In this document: positions 17,120 through 25,805 of the stretch, in pieces
Layout: each line of letters starts with the position of its first letter
Numbering within the stretch: the stretch's first letter is position 1
Assembly: GCF_030817415.1 (NCBI RefSeq)
Contig: NZ_JAUSZI010000002.1
Span: 11,941,501-12,005,500, forward strand
From: Streptomyces umbrinus
GTDB taxonomy: Bacteria; Actinomycetota; Actinomycetes; Streptomycetales; Streptomycetaceae
DNA: 64,000 bases
Direction of reading: 5' to 3'
Program-made: the position numbers and the translations under genes
The notes under the pieces: model-generated
The model's input: the letters and a program-made list of their open reading frames with translations, nothing else
What the model was told of the DNA's origin: nothing
Databases searched by the model: none

Positions 17120-17650
17120 TCAAGGCTGTGATCCGAGGTGTCGGATCCAGAGGAGGCCGGCGCATAATTCGAGTCCGGCCTGGTAGCTTTCAGGCTTTTT
17201 GTCGTAGCGGACAGCGAGACCGCGCCAGTCCTTGATCTTGTTGATGGTGCGTTCGACGCTGTTGCGGAGCTTGTACAGCTGCTTGTCCCAGGTGACGGGC
17301 CGTCCGCCGCGTGAGCCACGGTTCTTGCGGTGGGCGGCCTGATCCTTCTTCTCGGGGATGACCGCTTTGATCCCGCGTTTGCGCAGGTGAGAACGGTTCT
17401 GGCGGGACGAGTACGCCTTATCGCCCGCGACTGCGTCGGGCCGGGTGCGGGGCCGGCCGACCGGGCCGGGGACGCGGATCCTGTTCAGGACGGGGATGAA
17501 CTGCGGACTGTCTCCGGCTTGCCCCGCAGTGATCTTGAGCGAGAGGGGCAGACACTGCGGCACACAGGACAGATGCGCTTTGGTGGTCAGTCCGCCGCGG
17601 GAACGTCCCAGGTCGGCGACGGCGAGCCGGGCCCTGCGGCGACGCCTCAC
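17120..17650 (-). CDS. IS5-family transposase, ORF B (C-terminal catalytic half)
   Basis: 176 residues. It contains the second Asp (DAVAGDKAYSSRQNR) and the Glu (LRNSVERTINKIKDWRGLAV) of the DDE triad, with GLTTKAHLSCV at its start. It overlaps ORF A by four bases, so the full enzyme is probably made by programmed frameshifting, as in other IS5-family two-frame elements. Confidence 0.82.
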   Translation of the reverse strand: MRRRRRARLAVADLGRSRGGLTTKAHLSCVPQCLPLSLKITAGQAGDSPQFIPVLNRIRVPGPVGRPRTRPDAVAGDKAYSSRQNRSHLRKRGIKAVIPEKKDQAAHRKNRGSRGGRPVTWDKQLYKLRNSVERTINKIKDWRGLAVRYDKKPESYQAGLELCAGLLWIRHLGSQP

Positions 17651-18087
17651 GCGCCGTCGTTCTTCACGCTCCGGGTCCGGTTGCCCGTCTTGGCCGGCGC
17701 CCCTTTTTCCGCGGCGGCCTTCTCCAACGCGTCCAGGATCCCGGGCTCCACGATCATCCCGGCAGCATCATGATGGGCCCGGACCGTGGTCGAGTCCACG
17801 CTGACCAGCGACAAGTCCACCAGGCCCCGCTTCGCCGCCTCGGCGATGGCACCCTGGAACACCGCGGCGAACACCCCGGCATCCCGCCACTGCCGAAACC
17901 GGCCGTAAACGGTGGACCAGTGCCCGAACCGTTCGGGCAACTCCCGCCATTTCGCACCGTTCCTGAACCGCCACACGACGCCCTCGAAGTGCGCCCGCAG
18001 GTTCTCCGGGTACGGCCCGTACTCACCGACCGGCAGAAACGGGGAGATGAACTCCCAATCGGCATCCGAAAGTTGAGGTCGAGACAC
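17647..18087 (-). CDS. IS5-family transposase, ORF A
   Basis: 146 residues: N-terminal DUF4096-like domain (LSDADWEFISPFLPVGEYGP, WRFRNGAKWRELPERFGHW, VYGRFRQWRDAGVF) followed by the first catalytic Asp in LVSVDSTTVRAHHDAAG. It ends with a basic tail and overlaps ORF B by ATGA. Lacks the rest of the active site, so it acts as a fusion partner or regulator. Confidence 0.82.
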   Translation of the reverse strand: MSRPQLSDADWEFISPFLPVGEYGPYPENLRAHFEGVVWRFRNGAKWRELPERFGHWSTVYGRFRQWRDAGVFAAVFQGAIAEAAKRGLVDLSLVSVDSTTVRAHHDAAGMIVEPGILDALEKAAAEKGAPAKTGNRTRSVKNDGA

Positions 18088-18276
18088 CCCACCGTTTTAC
18101 TCCAAGGCCCCCGACTTTCCCAGGTCGGGGGCCCACGAGATCACAACTCCGCACAGGCCCTAGCCGCGCAACCCTGACCAGTGCGTACGGTCCGGAAAGC
18201 CGGTCGTGCGCAGCCGTCGCCGTGTGGACGATGCCTTCAGGGCTTGTTGTCAGTGGCGGCTGGAAGGCTGAACGCT

Positions 18277-18552
18277 GTGAATGGCGACGAGCAGCTGCTG
18301 CGCGGCCGGATATACGGCCACGACCACGACGACCCTGACCCGGGCCCACGCCCGGGCCGCTCCTACGTTGCACTGGTCGGCGGACCCTTGGACGGGCTGC
18401 TCCTGGACGTCACCGACTGGACGCCGGACCAGATCGCGACCGGCGCCGCCCTGTCCACCGAGCTCGGCCGGTTCGGCGCCGGCGGCCGCGCCTTGTACGA
18501 CCCGCGCCCGGGCGACCTGAGCCGCTTCGACTGGTCCGGCGACAGCCCATAA
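18277..18552 (+). CDS. conserved small hypothetical protein
   Basis: 91 residues. The GTG at 18277 was chosen because GGAAGG lies at 18262-18267; the longer in-frame extension to 18181 would run into the IS end. Seen: RSYVALVGGPLDGLLLDVTD, ATGAALSTELGRFGAGGRAL and a closing YDPRPGDLSRFDWSGD. The sequence is even and globular and looks like a short protein conserved among Streptomyces. No catalytic or binding motif recognised. Confidence 0.6.
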   Translation: MNGDEQLLRGRIYGHDHDDPDPGPRPGRSYVALVGGPLDGLLLDVTDWTPDQIATGAALSTELGRFGAGGRALYDPRPGDLSRFDWSGDSP

Positions 18553-18723
18553 CCACTCCCGAAGCTCCTTGCGCACAGACCACGCCCCGACCACGGGACT
18601 TGGCTGCAACCGGATGCGGCCAGACCGGCATGTACGGGGCATGAGAACACTGCACCCCCTGCGCGTCCTTCGAGAGCAGCGAGCGCGACGCACACTGCGT
18701 CAGGATGCGTTGGAGGAGAGGAC

Positions 18724-19836
18724 ATGACCGAGCTGGATCGGCGTCTGGCGTACCTCCAACGCAAGCTGCGTCAGGCCACGCGGCAGCACGTGAACGAGTT
18801 GGAGCGGCGTCGGGCGCGCGCCCGACGGAAGGAACGCACCCGGCGACGGGCCATGACTGCTCTGATCGTGGCCGGTGCAGTCGTGCTATTTGTGGTGCTG
18901 CCGTGGCTGATCTGGTGGGGTCCCTACGTCATTGACGCCGACCGCATCGATGAGACCGAGGCGAAGAAGGGGTCGGCGGCTCTCGTGACCGGACTGCGCA
19001 CCGCCGTAGTCGCGTTCACGGCCGCGCTCGGTGCCGGTATCGCCCTGCTCTACACCGCCCGCACCTACCGCCTGACCCGACGCGGCCAGATCACCGACCG
19101 CTTCACCAAAGCCCTCGAACGACTCGGCTCCGGCGAGATCTACGTACGCATCGGCGGCATCCTAGCCCTCGAACAGATCGTGCAGGACGCCCCCGAACAA
19201 GCGGCCACCGACGCCGCCCAGGTCCTTGGACACTTCATCCGCCATCACGCCCCCAGAACCGCGCCCCCGCCTGACCACGACGACCCCCACCGCGGCCCGC
19301 ACGCCGACCCGCTGCCCAGCGAGCCGGCCGCCGATGTACAGGCCGCTCTCACCGCCCTCACCCGCACCGAATCACGCACCCACGTCGACCCCCGCGAACG
19401 ACTCGACCTCCACGGCCTCCACCTCGCCGGTGCCCAACTCACCCAAGCCGACCTCACGGAGGCCTACCTGTCTGGGGCGACGCTCACGGATGCCCGCCTG
19501 TCCGGGGCGATGCTCACGGATGCCTACCTGTCCGAGGCGATGTTCATAAGGGCCAACCTGTCCGGGGCGATGTTCACGAGGGCCAACCTGTCCGGGGCGA
19601 TGTTCACGAGGGCCGACCTGTCCGGGGCGATGTTCACGGAGGCCGACCTGTCCGCGGTGACGTTCACGGATGCCTACCTGTCCGCGGTGACGTTCACGGA
19701 TGCCTACCTGTCCGGGGCTGATCTATCGAGTGCCCGTGGCTTGATGCCAGGGCAAGTGACTCCAGCAGAGGCAGACGACACCACCAAGATGCCTGCCAGG
19801 TTCTACGTCTCGGTCGGAGCACCTGAGACGTCGTGA
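18724..19836 (+). CDS. pentapeptide-repeat membrane protein
   Basis: 370 residues. ATG 18724 with GGAGAGG just upstream. N-terminal basic coiled region, helix 1 (ALIVAGAVVLFVVLPWLIWW), then helix 2 near residues 90-112 (RTAVVAFTAALGAGIALLYT), followed by a cytoplasmic helical stretch with RLGSGEIYVRIGGILALEQI, a motif common to actinobacterial membrane-anchored pentapeptide proteins. From about residue 233 come A(D/N/M)LSxAxxT-type pentapeptides forming a right-handed beta-helix. The DNA there is nearly perfect tandem repeats, so copy number may vary. Role unknown; membrane sensing or protein binding is plausible. Confidence 0.85.
   Translation: MTELDRRLAYLQRKLRQATRQHVNELERRRARARRKERTRRRAMTALIVAGAVVLFVVLPWLIWWGPYVIDADRIDETEAKKGSAALVTGLRTAVVAFTAALGAGIALLYTARTYRLTRRGQITDRFTKALERLGSGEIYVRIGGILALEQIVQDAPEQAATDAAQVLGHFIRHHAPRTAPPPDHDDPHRGPHADPLPSEPAADVQAALTALTRTESRTHVDPRERLDLHGLHLAGAQLTQADLTEAYLSGATLTDARLSGAMLTDAYLSEAMFIRANLSGAMFTRANLSGAMFTRADLSGAMFTEADLSAVTFTDAYLSAVTFTDAYLSGADLSSARGLMPGQVTPAEADDTTKMPARFYVSVGAPETS
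19465..19725 (+). repeat. 30-bp tandem repeats encoding pentapeptide pairs
   Basis: About nine units starting CTGTCCGGGGCGATGTTCAC or close variants, in phase with the coding frame, each giving two pentapeptides. Neighbouring units are almost identical, which points to recent expansion by slippage or recombination. Confidence 0.85.
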
Positions 19837-19905
19837 CACGCGGTGTGTGGGGAATTGTGCGCGTGTGCCTGCGAGAACGTCCCGAACAGGGCGGGGTAGC
19901 GGCCA

Positions 19906-20283
19906 TTATCCAGGGCTGTCGAAGAGTGTGACGTCGGCGGGAGAGAGGTCGGGGCGTGGGCGGTGCCAGCGGGCGGGGTGGCGCCAGCGGCCGGCGCCGT
20001 CGCGGGCGACGCCGACTTCCACCACCAGCTCGGGCCGGACCGGGGCGACGTCCAGCGTCTGCCGGCTGCCCCACCCGGCAGAGAACGACCAGCCCGTCCA
20101 CGGGTGACCAGCCCCTGCCGGAGTGAGCAGACCGGCGACCGTACGCCCGGCTGCCTGAGGGAGAACAGTGGTGCGGCCGGTGTACTGGAAGAGGCTGGTG
20201 GTGTCGTATCTGCCGAGCAGCAGCGTGCGCGCAGCCGTCGGTGGGCCGGTGACCGCGCCGACGATGGCCTCGGTCGTCTCCAA
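19906..20283 (-). pseudogene. C-terminal fragment of an ATP-dependent DNA ligase
   Basis: 126 codons: LLGRYDTTSLFQYTGRTTVL, GWSFSAGWGSRQTLDVAPVR, PELVVEVGVARDGAGRWRHP and ARWHRPRPDLSPADV. These are the oligonucleotide-binding C-terminal domain motifs of actinobacterial ATP-dependent ligases. The nucleotidyltransferase core with the KxDG lysine is missing, so it cannot ligate. It is preceded by the pentapeptide gene on the opposite strand; a near-duplicate of its last 17 codons lies at 14.1 kb. Confidence 0.7.
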
Positions 20284-20471
20284 GCACCCACTGGCGAAGA
20301 GTCAGTATTGAAAACGTGCGGTCTTCGGTGAGTCACCGGTACCTGGTGGCGGTTAAGACTCGGCCTCTGTTTGGACTGCGTTCGGTGGACGGTTGATCTT
20401 TGTTCCGGAACGGTGTGTGCATGCTGCCAGGAGCTCCCGTTGGCCCGCGCCAGTTGGAGTAAACCAACCAA

Positions 20472-20504
20472 CCGGCCCCCACCGCTCCCTGAGGTGAGGG
20501 CCGG
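20472..20504 (-). terminator. hairpin terminator of the ABC transporter operon
   Basis: CCGGCCC/GGGCCGG (7 bp) with an inner CACC/GGTG stem after one mismatch, 25 bases past the permease stop on the minus strand. From 20284 to 20471 no gene is seen. Confidence 0.55.
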
Positions 20505-20529
20505 AGGTACGAGCTCTGAACCTGACCTC

Positions 20530-22881
20530 CTATTCGGTGCGCAGGGCCGTGGCGGTTCGGATCCTGACGGCCCAGCTGGCGGGCAGGAGCGCGCCCAGGG
20601 TGGCGATGAGCAGGCCGCCGAGTGCGAGCGGGAGCAGTTCGGCCCCGTGGTAGACGGCGATGACGGAACCGGGGAAGCGGAGCCCCACGCTGTCGCCCAT
20701 CGCGGGGATGACCCAGCCGTGCAGGGCCACGCCGAGCGGCACGCCCAAAGTGCCCGCGACCACTCCGGTCACGGCGACCGAGGTGAGGACCATCGCGACG
20801 GTCTGCCGGGGGGTCATGCCGAGCGCCTTGTGGACACCGATCTCCCGGACGCGCTCGCGGGTGTCGAGCAGCACGCCGTTGAGCACGCCGAGCGCGGCCA
20901 CGGCGACGAGCATCAGCGTGAGGATCGCGGACAGCGCGTTGAGCGTGACGACCATGTCGCTGCCGGCGTCGAGCCCACCGGCCCGAGCGGTGACCCCCAG
21001 CGGTGCCAGGTCCTCGTTCAGCGCGTCGATGTAGTCGGAGACGTCGGTGCCTGAGGTGACCGCGATGTGATGGCTCGTCTCCGCCAGGTCGGGATGGGCG
21101 GCCGTGAGGGTCGAGGCGTCGGTGAAGACCTGCATGCCGTCGTTGCGGGGGTCGAGGACCTCGCCGACGATCCGGACTGTGACCGGCTCGGCCAGGCCGT
21201 TCAGAGTGACGGTGTCGCCGATGCGGGTGCCGGTGGCGGCCAGGAAGGGGGTCGGGACCACGGCCCCGCCGGGTTTGTCGATCCAGCGGCCCGAGACCAT
21301 CGTGTAGCCGCCCCAGGAGGCGTCGCCGGTGAAGGCGTTCACGTTGACGGTGCCGGTCAGGCCGGACACGGTCGCCCGTATCGTCGAGGCGCTGTAGTAC
21401 TTCCCGGTTCCGGCGGTGGCCTCGATTGCCGCGGCGACTGCGGCGGGATCGACCTCGGGCTGCTTCTCAGGGGCAGGACCTTGGGGGCCGAAGTCCGTCA
21501 AGGGCGCGGGCACGACGACATCGGCGGCGTCGTGGGCCCTGGCCTTCATCACCTGGCCGAGCGAGGCTCCCATCCCCACGGTGAACGTGACGGCGATGGT
21601 GCCGAACAGGATCGCCGTGCCCATGACCAGCGCGCGGGCGGGCCGCGCGAAGGGCCGGGCCAGGCCCAGGGCGACCGGCTGCGGCAACGGCAGCCGTCCG
21701 GCCAGGCGGGCCGCCCACCGGCCGCGCCCCGCCGAAGCGGTACGCCCGACGGCGAGCGCGTCGACCGTACGCAGCCGACCTGCCCGCCAGGCACTGGCCC
21801 ACGCGGTCGCCACCACCAGGCCGAGCACCCCGGCGATCACCGCCAGGTCGACCCAGGGGGCGATGGTCAGGGACGAGGTGCCGTAGACCTCCTCGGTCTC
21901 GGCCAGTACGGGGACGGCGAGCAAGTGGCCGGAGAGGACACCGAGGGCCGTGCCGGCGGCGGCCGGGATCAGCGCCTGGCCCACGTAGGCCCGCACGACC
22001 TGGGCCGGGGTGAAGCCGACAGCCTTGAGGATGCCGATGCGGCGCGTTCCCGTGCCGACGGCCGACGCGACGACGTTGCCGACGATGAGCACCGACATGA
22101 CCAGGCCCAGGGCGCCGAACGCGATGAGGAACGGGACGTAGAGGGCGGTGTCCTGCTCGGCGGTCTTCTTGACGGTGAGCCATGACTGTTCGCCGACGAC
22201 CGCCTTTGGCGGCAGGGATTGCGTCACGAGCTTGCCGCCCGCGGTGATCTGCGCGGCGGTGCCCGCGTCGGTGAAGCGGTAGAGCATCTGGTAGCCGCCG
22301 CTGCCGGGCACGCTGAGCGCCGCCATCTGGGACGGAACCACCCAGGCGTCAGCGGTCTGCGTGACCGAGCGGGCCACACCGACCACCGTCAGTGTCGGAT
22401 CGCCGTACAGATCGGGGAAGGTGATCTTCATGCCCATGGTCGGGATGAGCGCGGAGTTGGCGGACAGCACGATCTCGCCGGAGTGCGTGGGCCACCGTCC
22501 ATCGAGCAGCGCCGCCTCGTCCACGTCCCGGCCGGGATCGCCCCGGCCGACCACAGTCATCGGCCACCCGGGGTTGTCCCAGCCGTCCGACCGCGGGGTG
22601 ACCGTCGCCGTACGGAACGGCCCAGCCGCGGCGCTCACGCCTTCGGCGTCCTTGGACTTCGACAGCTGCCCGGCACTCACCTTGCCCGCGTCGAACTGCA
22701 CGGTCAGATGCGCGCCGTGCTGCCTGGCGAAGGCGTCGTCGAAGGGCCCGCCGGAAACCACGAGCAGCGTTCCGCCGAGGACGGAGGCGGCCACCGCCAT
22801 CATCGTGGCGAGCCCGATCACCAGCGTCTGCACCCGGCGTCGGCCCACCCCCGAGCGCACCACCCTGCCGAGCGCGCTCAT
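20530..22881 (-). CDS. ABC transporter permease, FtsX/MacB type
   Basis: 783 residues with the double-FtsX layout. N-terminal helix (VQTLVIGLATMMAVAASVLG), an extracytoplasmic domain, a first FtsX core with three helices (VPFLIAFGALGLVMSVLIVG, VVRAYVGQALIPAAAGTALG, VDLAVIAGVLGLVVATAWAS), a second extracytoplasmic domain and a second FtsX core (ALSAILTLMLVAVAALGVLN, VAMVLTSVAVTGVVAGTLGV, ELLPLALGGLLIATLGALLP). RIGILKAVGFTP and REIGVHKALGMTP are the coupling helices. It overlaps the ATPase gene by four bases. The pair probably exports a peptide or lipid or repairs the envelope; the substrate is unknown. Confidence 0.88.
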   Translation of the reverse strand: MSALGRVVRSGVGRRRVQTLVIGLATMMAVAASVLGGTLLVVSGGPFDDAFARQHGAHLTVQFDAGKVSAGQLSKSKDAEGVSAAAGPFRTATVTPRSDGWDNPGWPMTVVGRGDPGRDVDEAALLDGRWPTHSGEIVLSANSALIPTMGMKITFPDLYGDPTLTVVGVARSVTQTADAWVVPSQMAALSVPGSGGYQMLYRFTDAGTAAQITAGGKLVTQSLPPKAVVGEQSWLTVKKTAEQDTALYVPFLIAFGALGLVMSVLIVGNVVASAVGTGTRRIGILKAVGFTPAQVVRAYVGQALIPAAAGTALGVLSGHLLAVPVLAETEEVYGTSSLTIAPWVDLAVIAGVLGLVVATAWASAWRAGRLRTVDALAVGRTASAGRGRWAARLAGRLPLPQPVALGLARPFARPARALVMGTAILFGTIAVTFTVGMGASLGQVMKARAHDAADVVVPAPLTDFGPQGPAPEKQPEVDPAAVAAAIEATAGTGKYYSASTIRATVSGLTGTVNVNAFTGDASWGGYTMVSGRWIDKPGGAVVPTPFLAATGTRIGDTVTLNGLAEPVTVRIVGEVLDPRNDGMQVFTDASTLTAAHPDLAETSHHIAVTSGTDVSDYIDALNEDLAPLGVTARAGGLDAGSDMVVTLNALSAILTLMLVAVAALGVLNGVLLDTRERVREIGVHKALGMTPRQTVAMVLTSVAVTGVVAGTLGVPLGVALHGWVIPAMGDSVGLRFPGSVIAVYHGAELLPLALGGLLIATLGALLPASWAVRIRTATALRTE

Positions 22882-23585
22882 CGGACGGCCTCCGGGGCGA
22901 CGGCCTGCGACCGGACGTCTTCGGTGATCCGGCCGTCGGCGATCCTGACCGTACGGTTTGTGCAGGACTGGGCCAAAGTCAGGTCGTGGGTGACCACGAC
23001 GATGGTCTGGCCCTCGGCATTGAGCTCAGTGAGCAGCTGGCTGACGTCCTGTCCGGCGGCGGTGTCCAGGGCCCCGGTCGGCTCGTCGGCCAGGAGCAGC
23101 GCCGGCCGGTTCATCAACGCCCGGGCCACCGCGACGCGCTGCCGCTCGCCGCCGGACAGCCGCCCCGGGTAGGCGCGGGCGTGCCGGTCGATGCCCAGCA
23201 GTTCCAGGAGTTCCGCCGTCCGGCGGTCCGCCTCGCCACGTGCCATACCCGCGAGGCGCGCGGGCAGGACGACATTGTCGGTGACAGTCAGATCATCGAG
23301 CAGGTTGAAGAACTGGAAGACCATGCCGATCCTCGACCGCCGGTAGAGCGCCGATCCGGCTTCGCCCATCTGATCCACCCGTAGCCCGTCCACGGTGACG
23401 GTCCCCGTGTCGGGCCGGTCCAGGCCCGCGATCAGGTTGAGCAGTGTTGACTTGCCACTGCCGGAAGGGCCGAGGATCGCGACGGCCTCGCCGGGCCGCA
23501 CGGTCAGCGATACCTCGTGCAGAGCGGGCGGGCCGTCGTCATATCGGCGGCTCACCTCGCGCAGTTCGATCACCGGCATGGTCAT
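22878..23585 (-). CDS. ABC transporter ATP-binding protein (MacB/LolD type)
   Basis: 235 residues. Walker A GPSGSGKSTLLNLIAGLDRP, Q-loop FQFFNLLDDLTV, signature LSGGERQRVAVARALMNRPA, Walker B LLLADEPTGALD and H-loop VVVTHDL. The ATPase gene is first in the operon and its end overlaps the permease start by four bases (ATGA). It is divergent from the histidine kinase gene, with about 150 bases between them, a layout typical of ABC systems controlled by their own two-component system. Confidence 0.93.
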   Translation of the reverse strand: MTMPVIELREVSRRYDDGPPALHEVSLTVRPGEAVAILGPSGSGKSTLLNLIAGLDRPDTGTVTVDGLRVDQMGEAGSALYRRSRIGMVFQFFNLLDDLTVTDNVVLPARLAGMARGEADRRTAELLELLGIDRHARAYPGRLSGGERQRVAVARALMNRPALLLADEPTGALDTAAGQDVSQLLTELNAEGQTIVVVTHDLTLAQSCTNRTVRIADGRITEDVRSQAVAPEAVR

Positions 23586-23739
23586 GAAAGGCTCCTCGGG
23601 TATGGGCAGTTGGCTGCGTGAACGCTAGGAGTGGGCCCGGCCCGCACGCGTCGCCCGCCCGGCCCCATTGCGGTACCGCGCTGGGCTGAGCCCCGGAAAC
23701 GTCATCCCTGCGATGTAGGCGGGTGATGTATCCGGTGCG

Positions 23740-25110
23740 ATGAGAATGACCACCGGGACGGACGCCACGGGTCCGCGGGGCGGCGAGAATGATCCGGTGA
23801 CGGACGTACGTACGACGCTGGAGCGGCTGCGGGAAGCCGCCCGCCGGACGGTCCGCGACGCCAGGCTGCCGAGCGGTCCACCGCTGCGGCCCACCCGGCG
23901 CGCCTGGCAGTTCGACGCGCTGGTGGCACTGGTAATCGGAATCGCCACCGTCTACTACGGCATCGACAACGCCAATAACGTCGTGGTGCGTGAGATCGCG
24001 CCCGGCGTGGAGTACGTCATTCGGCGCCCGTCCGGACCCGGCGGCCTGGCCTTCATGGTGGCCCTCGCGGCCATTGCCTCGAGTGGCCTGGTGCTACGCC
24101 GCCGCTACCCGCTCGCTGTGCTGTGCATCGTGACGGCCGCGACACTGGTGACACCGCAGAGCGTCATGCGGCTGACCTTCTATGCGTTCGTCATCGCCGT
24201 CTACAGCGCCGCCGTGTACAGCCCGTACCGGGTGGCGACCCTGGCGGCGCTGCCGGTGTCGGTTGTCCTGGTCGGCACCTCGGGGAGCTCGGTGACACCG
24301 ATCGTCCCCAACGAATACATCGCCCTGCTGATCCTGGTCCCTATGGCCGTGGCCGCTGTCGGCCTGCGTACGTGGAAACTCCGAACCGGCGAGGGCCGCA
24401 CGCGGCTCTCCGCCCTGGAACGCGAACAGGCCGAGGCGCTGCGCCGGGCCGTCGAGCATGAGCGGGCCAGGATCGCCCGCGAACTGCACGACGTCGTCAC
24501 GCACAACGTCAGCGTGATGATCATCCAGGCGGGCGCGGCCCGCAAAATCATGAAGACCTCCCCCGAGGAAGCCGGCGAGGCGTTGCTCGCCGTCGAGGCA
24601 GGCGGGCGGGCGGCCATGACCGAGCTGCGCCACGTCATGGGACTGCTCACCATGACCGACGAGGGCGAGAGCGAGGGGACGGACGGAGGTGCGGACCTGG
24701 CCGATACGGTGGCGGAGCTGGCTCCGCAACCCGGGCTGGACCAGCTGAAATCGCTGGTCGGACGGGTCCGGGACACCGGACTGCCCGTCGACCTGACCGT
24801 GACAGGACCGCCCCGTCCCCTCCCGCCCGGCCTCGAGCTCGCCGCGTACCGCGTGGTCCAGGAAGCCCTGACCAACACCGTGAAGCACGCGTCCGGCGCC
24901 ACCGCCGCCGTGACCGTCGAATACGGCCCGCAGCGGCTCCGGGTGGAAGTCACCGACACCGGTGGACACCCGGGCGCGGCCACCGGAAGCGGCCGGGGCC
25001 TGATCGGCCTGCGCGAGCGCCTCGCCGTCCACGACGGAACCCTGAACACCGGCCGGCGCCTGACCGGCGGCTACCGTGTGGAGGCCCTGATCCCCTTGGA
25101 GACACCGTGA
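23740..25110 (+). CDS. sensor histidine kinase (NarL/DesK class)
   Basis: 456 residues from the ATG at 23740; a GTG at 23797 is an alternative. About five membrane helices lie between residues 60 and 210 (LVALVIGIATVYYGI, GLAFMVALAAIASSGLVLRR, LAVLCIVTAATLVTP, YIALLILVPMAVAAVGL). The HisKA_3 domain has RARIARELHDVVTHNVSVM with the phosphoacceptor His, and the ATPase domain ends with EALTNTVKHASGA and GRGLIGLRERLAVHDGTL. It overlaps the response regulator gene by four bases. Little extracytoplasmic sequence is present, so the signal is probably sensed in the membrane, perhaps the presence of the transported compound. Confidence 0.9.
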   Translation: MRMTTGTDATGPRGGENDPVTDVRTTLERLREAARRTVRDARLPSGPPLRPTRRAWQFDALVALVIGIATVYYGIDNANNVVVREIAPGVEYVIRRPSGPGGLAFMVALAAIASSGLVLRRRYPLAVLCIVTAATLVTPQSVMRLTFYAFVIAVYSAAVYSPYRVATLAALPVSVVLVGTSGSSVTPIVPNEYIALLILVPMAVAAVGLRTWKLRTGEGRTRLSALEREQAEALRRAVEHERARIARELHDVVTHNVSVMIIQAGAARKIMKTSPEEAGEALLAVEAGGRAAMTELRHVMGLLTMTDEGESEGTDGGADLADTVAELAPQPGLDQLKSLVGRVRDTGLPVDLTVTGPPRPLPPGLELAAYRVVQEALTNTVKHASGATAAVTVEYGPQRLRVEVTDTGGHPGAATGSGRGLIGLRERLAVHDGTLNTGRRLTGGYRVEALIPLETP

Positions 25111-25805
25111 CCGAGCCGCTGCGTGTGCTCGTCGCCGACGACCAGACCCTGGTCCGCACCGGATTCCGGTTGATCCTCCGCGCCGACGGCATCGACGTCG
25201 TGGCCGAGGCGACCAACGGAACCGAAGCAGTGGACGCGGTTCGCCGCACCCGGCCCGACGTGGTCCTGATGGACGTCCGGATGCCCGAGATGGACGGCCT
25301 GGAGGCCACCCGCCGCATCCTCACCGGCGCCCCCGACACCCCCCGCGTCATCATCCTGACCACCTTCGACCTCGACCGATACGTCTACGCGGCACTGTCC
25401 GCCGGGGCCAGCGGCTTCCTCCTCAAGGACGTCACCCCAGAGCAGCTGACCGCGGCCGTCCGCACGGTCCGCACCGGCGACGCTCTCCTCGCGCCCGCCA
25501 TCACCCGCCGCCTCGTGCAGCGGTTCGCCCAGCACGGCAGCGACACCGCCGCCCTCCACCGCGACCTCGCCTCGCTCACCCCGCGCGAACTGGAGGTCCT
25601 CGGCCTGCTGGCCCGAGGACTGAGCAACGCCGAACTCGCCAGCCGCCTCCACCTGGCCGAGGCGACCGTCAAGACGCATGTCGCCCGCATCCTCGCCAAG
25701 CTCGGACTCCGTGACCGTGTCCAAGCCGTCATTGTCGCCTACGAGACAGGGCTGGTCAGTGCTGGCGAACGCGAGGCTGCCCAGCAGTCCACCGAGCAGA
25801 CGTAG
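25107..25805 (+). CDS. response regulator, NarL/LuxR class
   Basis: 232 residues. Receiver domain: acidic pair VADDQT near the N-terminus, phosphoacceptor Asp in VVLMDVRMPEMDGLEATRR, Thr in IILTTFD, Lys in FLLKDVTPEQL. The C-terminal LuxR helix-turn-helix runs from LTPRELEVLGLLARGLSNAE to EATVKTHVARILAKLGLRDR. Translationally coupled to the kinase. The obvious target is the divergent ABC operon; no binding repeat could be picked out with confidence. Confidence 0.93.
   Translation: MTEPLRVLVADDQTLVRTGFRLILRADGIDVVAEATNGTEAVDAVRRTRPDVVLMDVRMPEMDGLEATRRILTGAPDTPRVIILTTFDLDRYVYAALSAGASGFLLKDVTPEQLTAAVRTVRTGDALLAPAITRRLVQRFAQHGSDTAALHRDLASLTPRELEVLGLLARGLSNAELASRLHLAEATVKTHVARILAKLGLRDRVQAVIVAYETGLVSAGEREAAQQSTEQT

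Larger units (their letters stand above)
17100..18160 (-). mobile_element. IS5-family insertion sequence with two overlapping ORFs
   Basis: 1061 bp, with 22-bp perfect inverted repeats (GGGCCTGTGCGGAGTTGTGA... at 17100 and its complement ending at 18160). Each end is followed by TA within a CTAG context, consistent with a TA target duplication (17098-17099 and 18161-18162). Confidence 0.85.

Noticed and set aside
19465..19725. Repeat array as a possible CRISPR
   Set aside because: Repeats are contiguous, without spacers, in frame with a protein and encode pentapeptides; no cas genes.
21067..22185. 372-codon open frame on the plus strand over the ABC permease
   Set aside because: Gly/Asp/Arg-rich antisense frame; the permease on the minus strand is clear.
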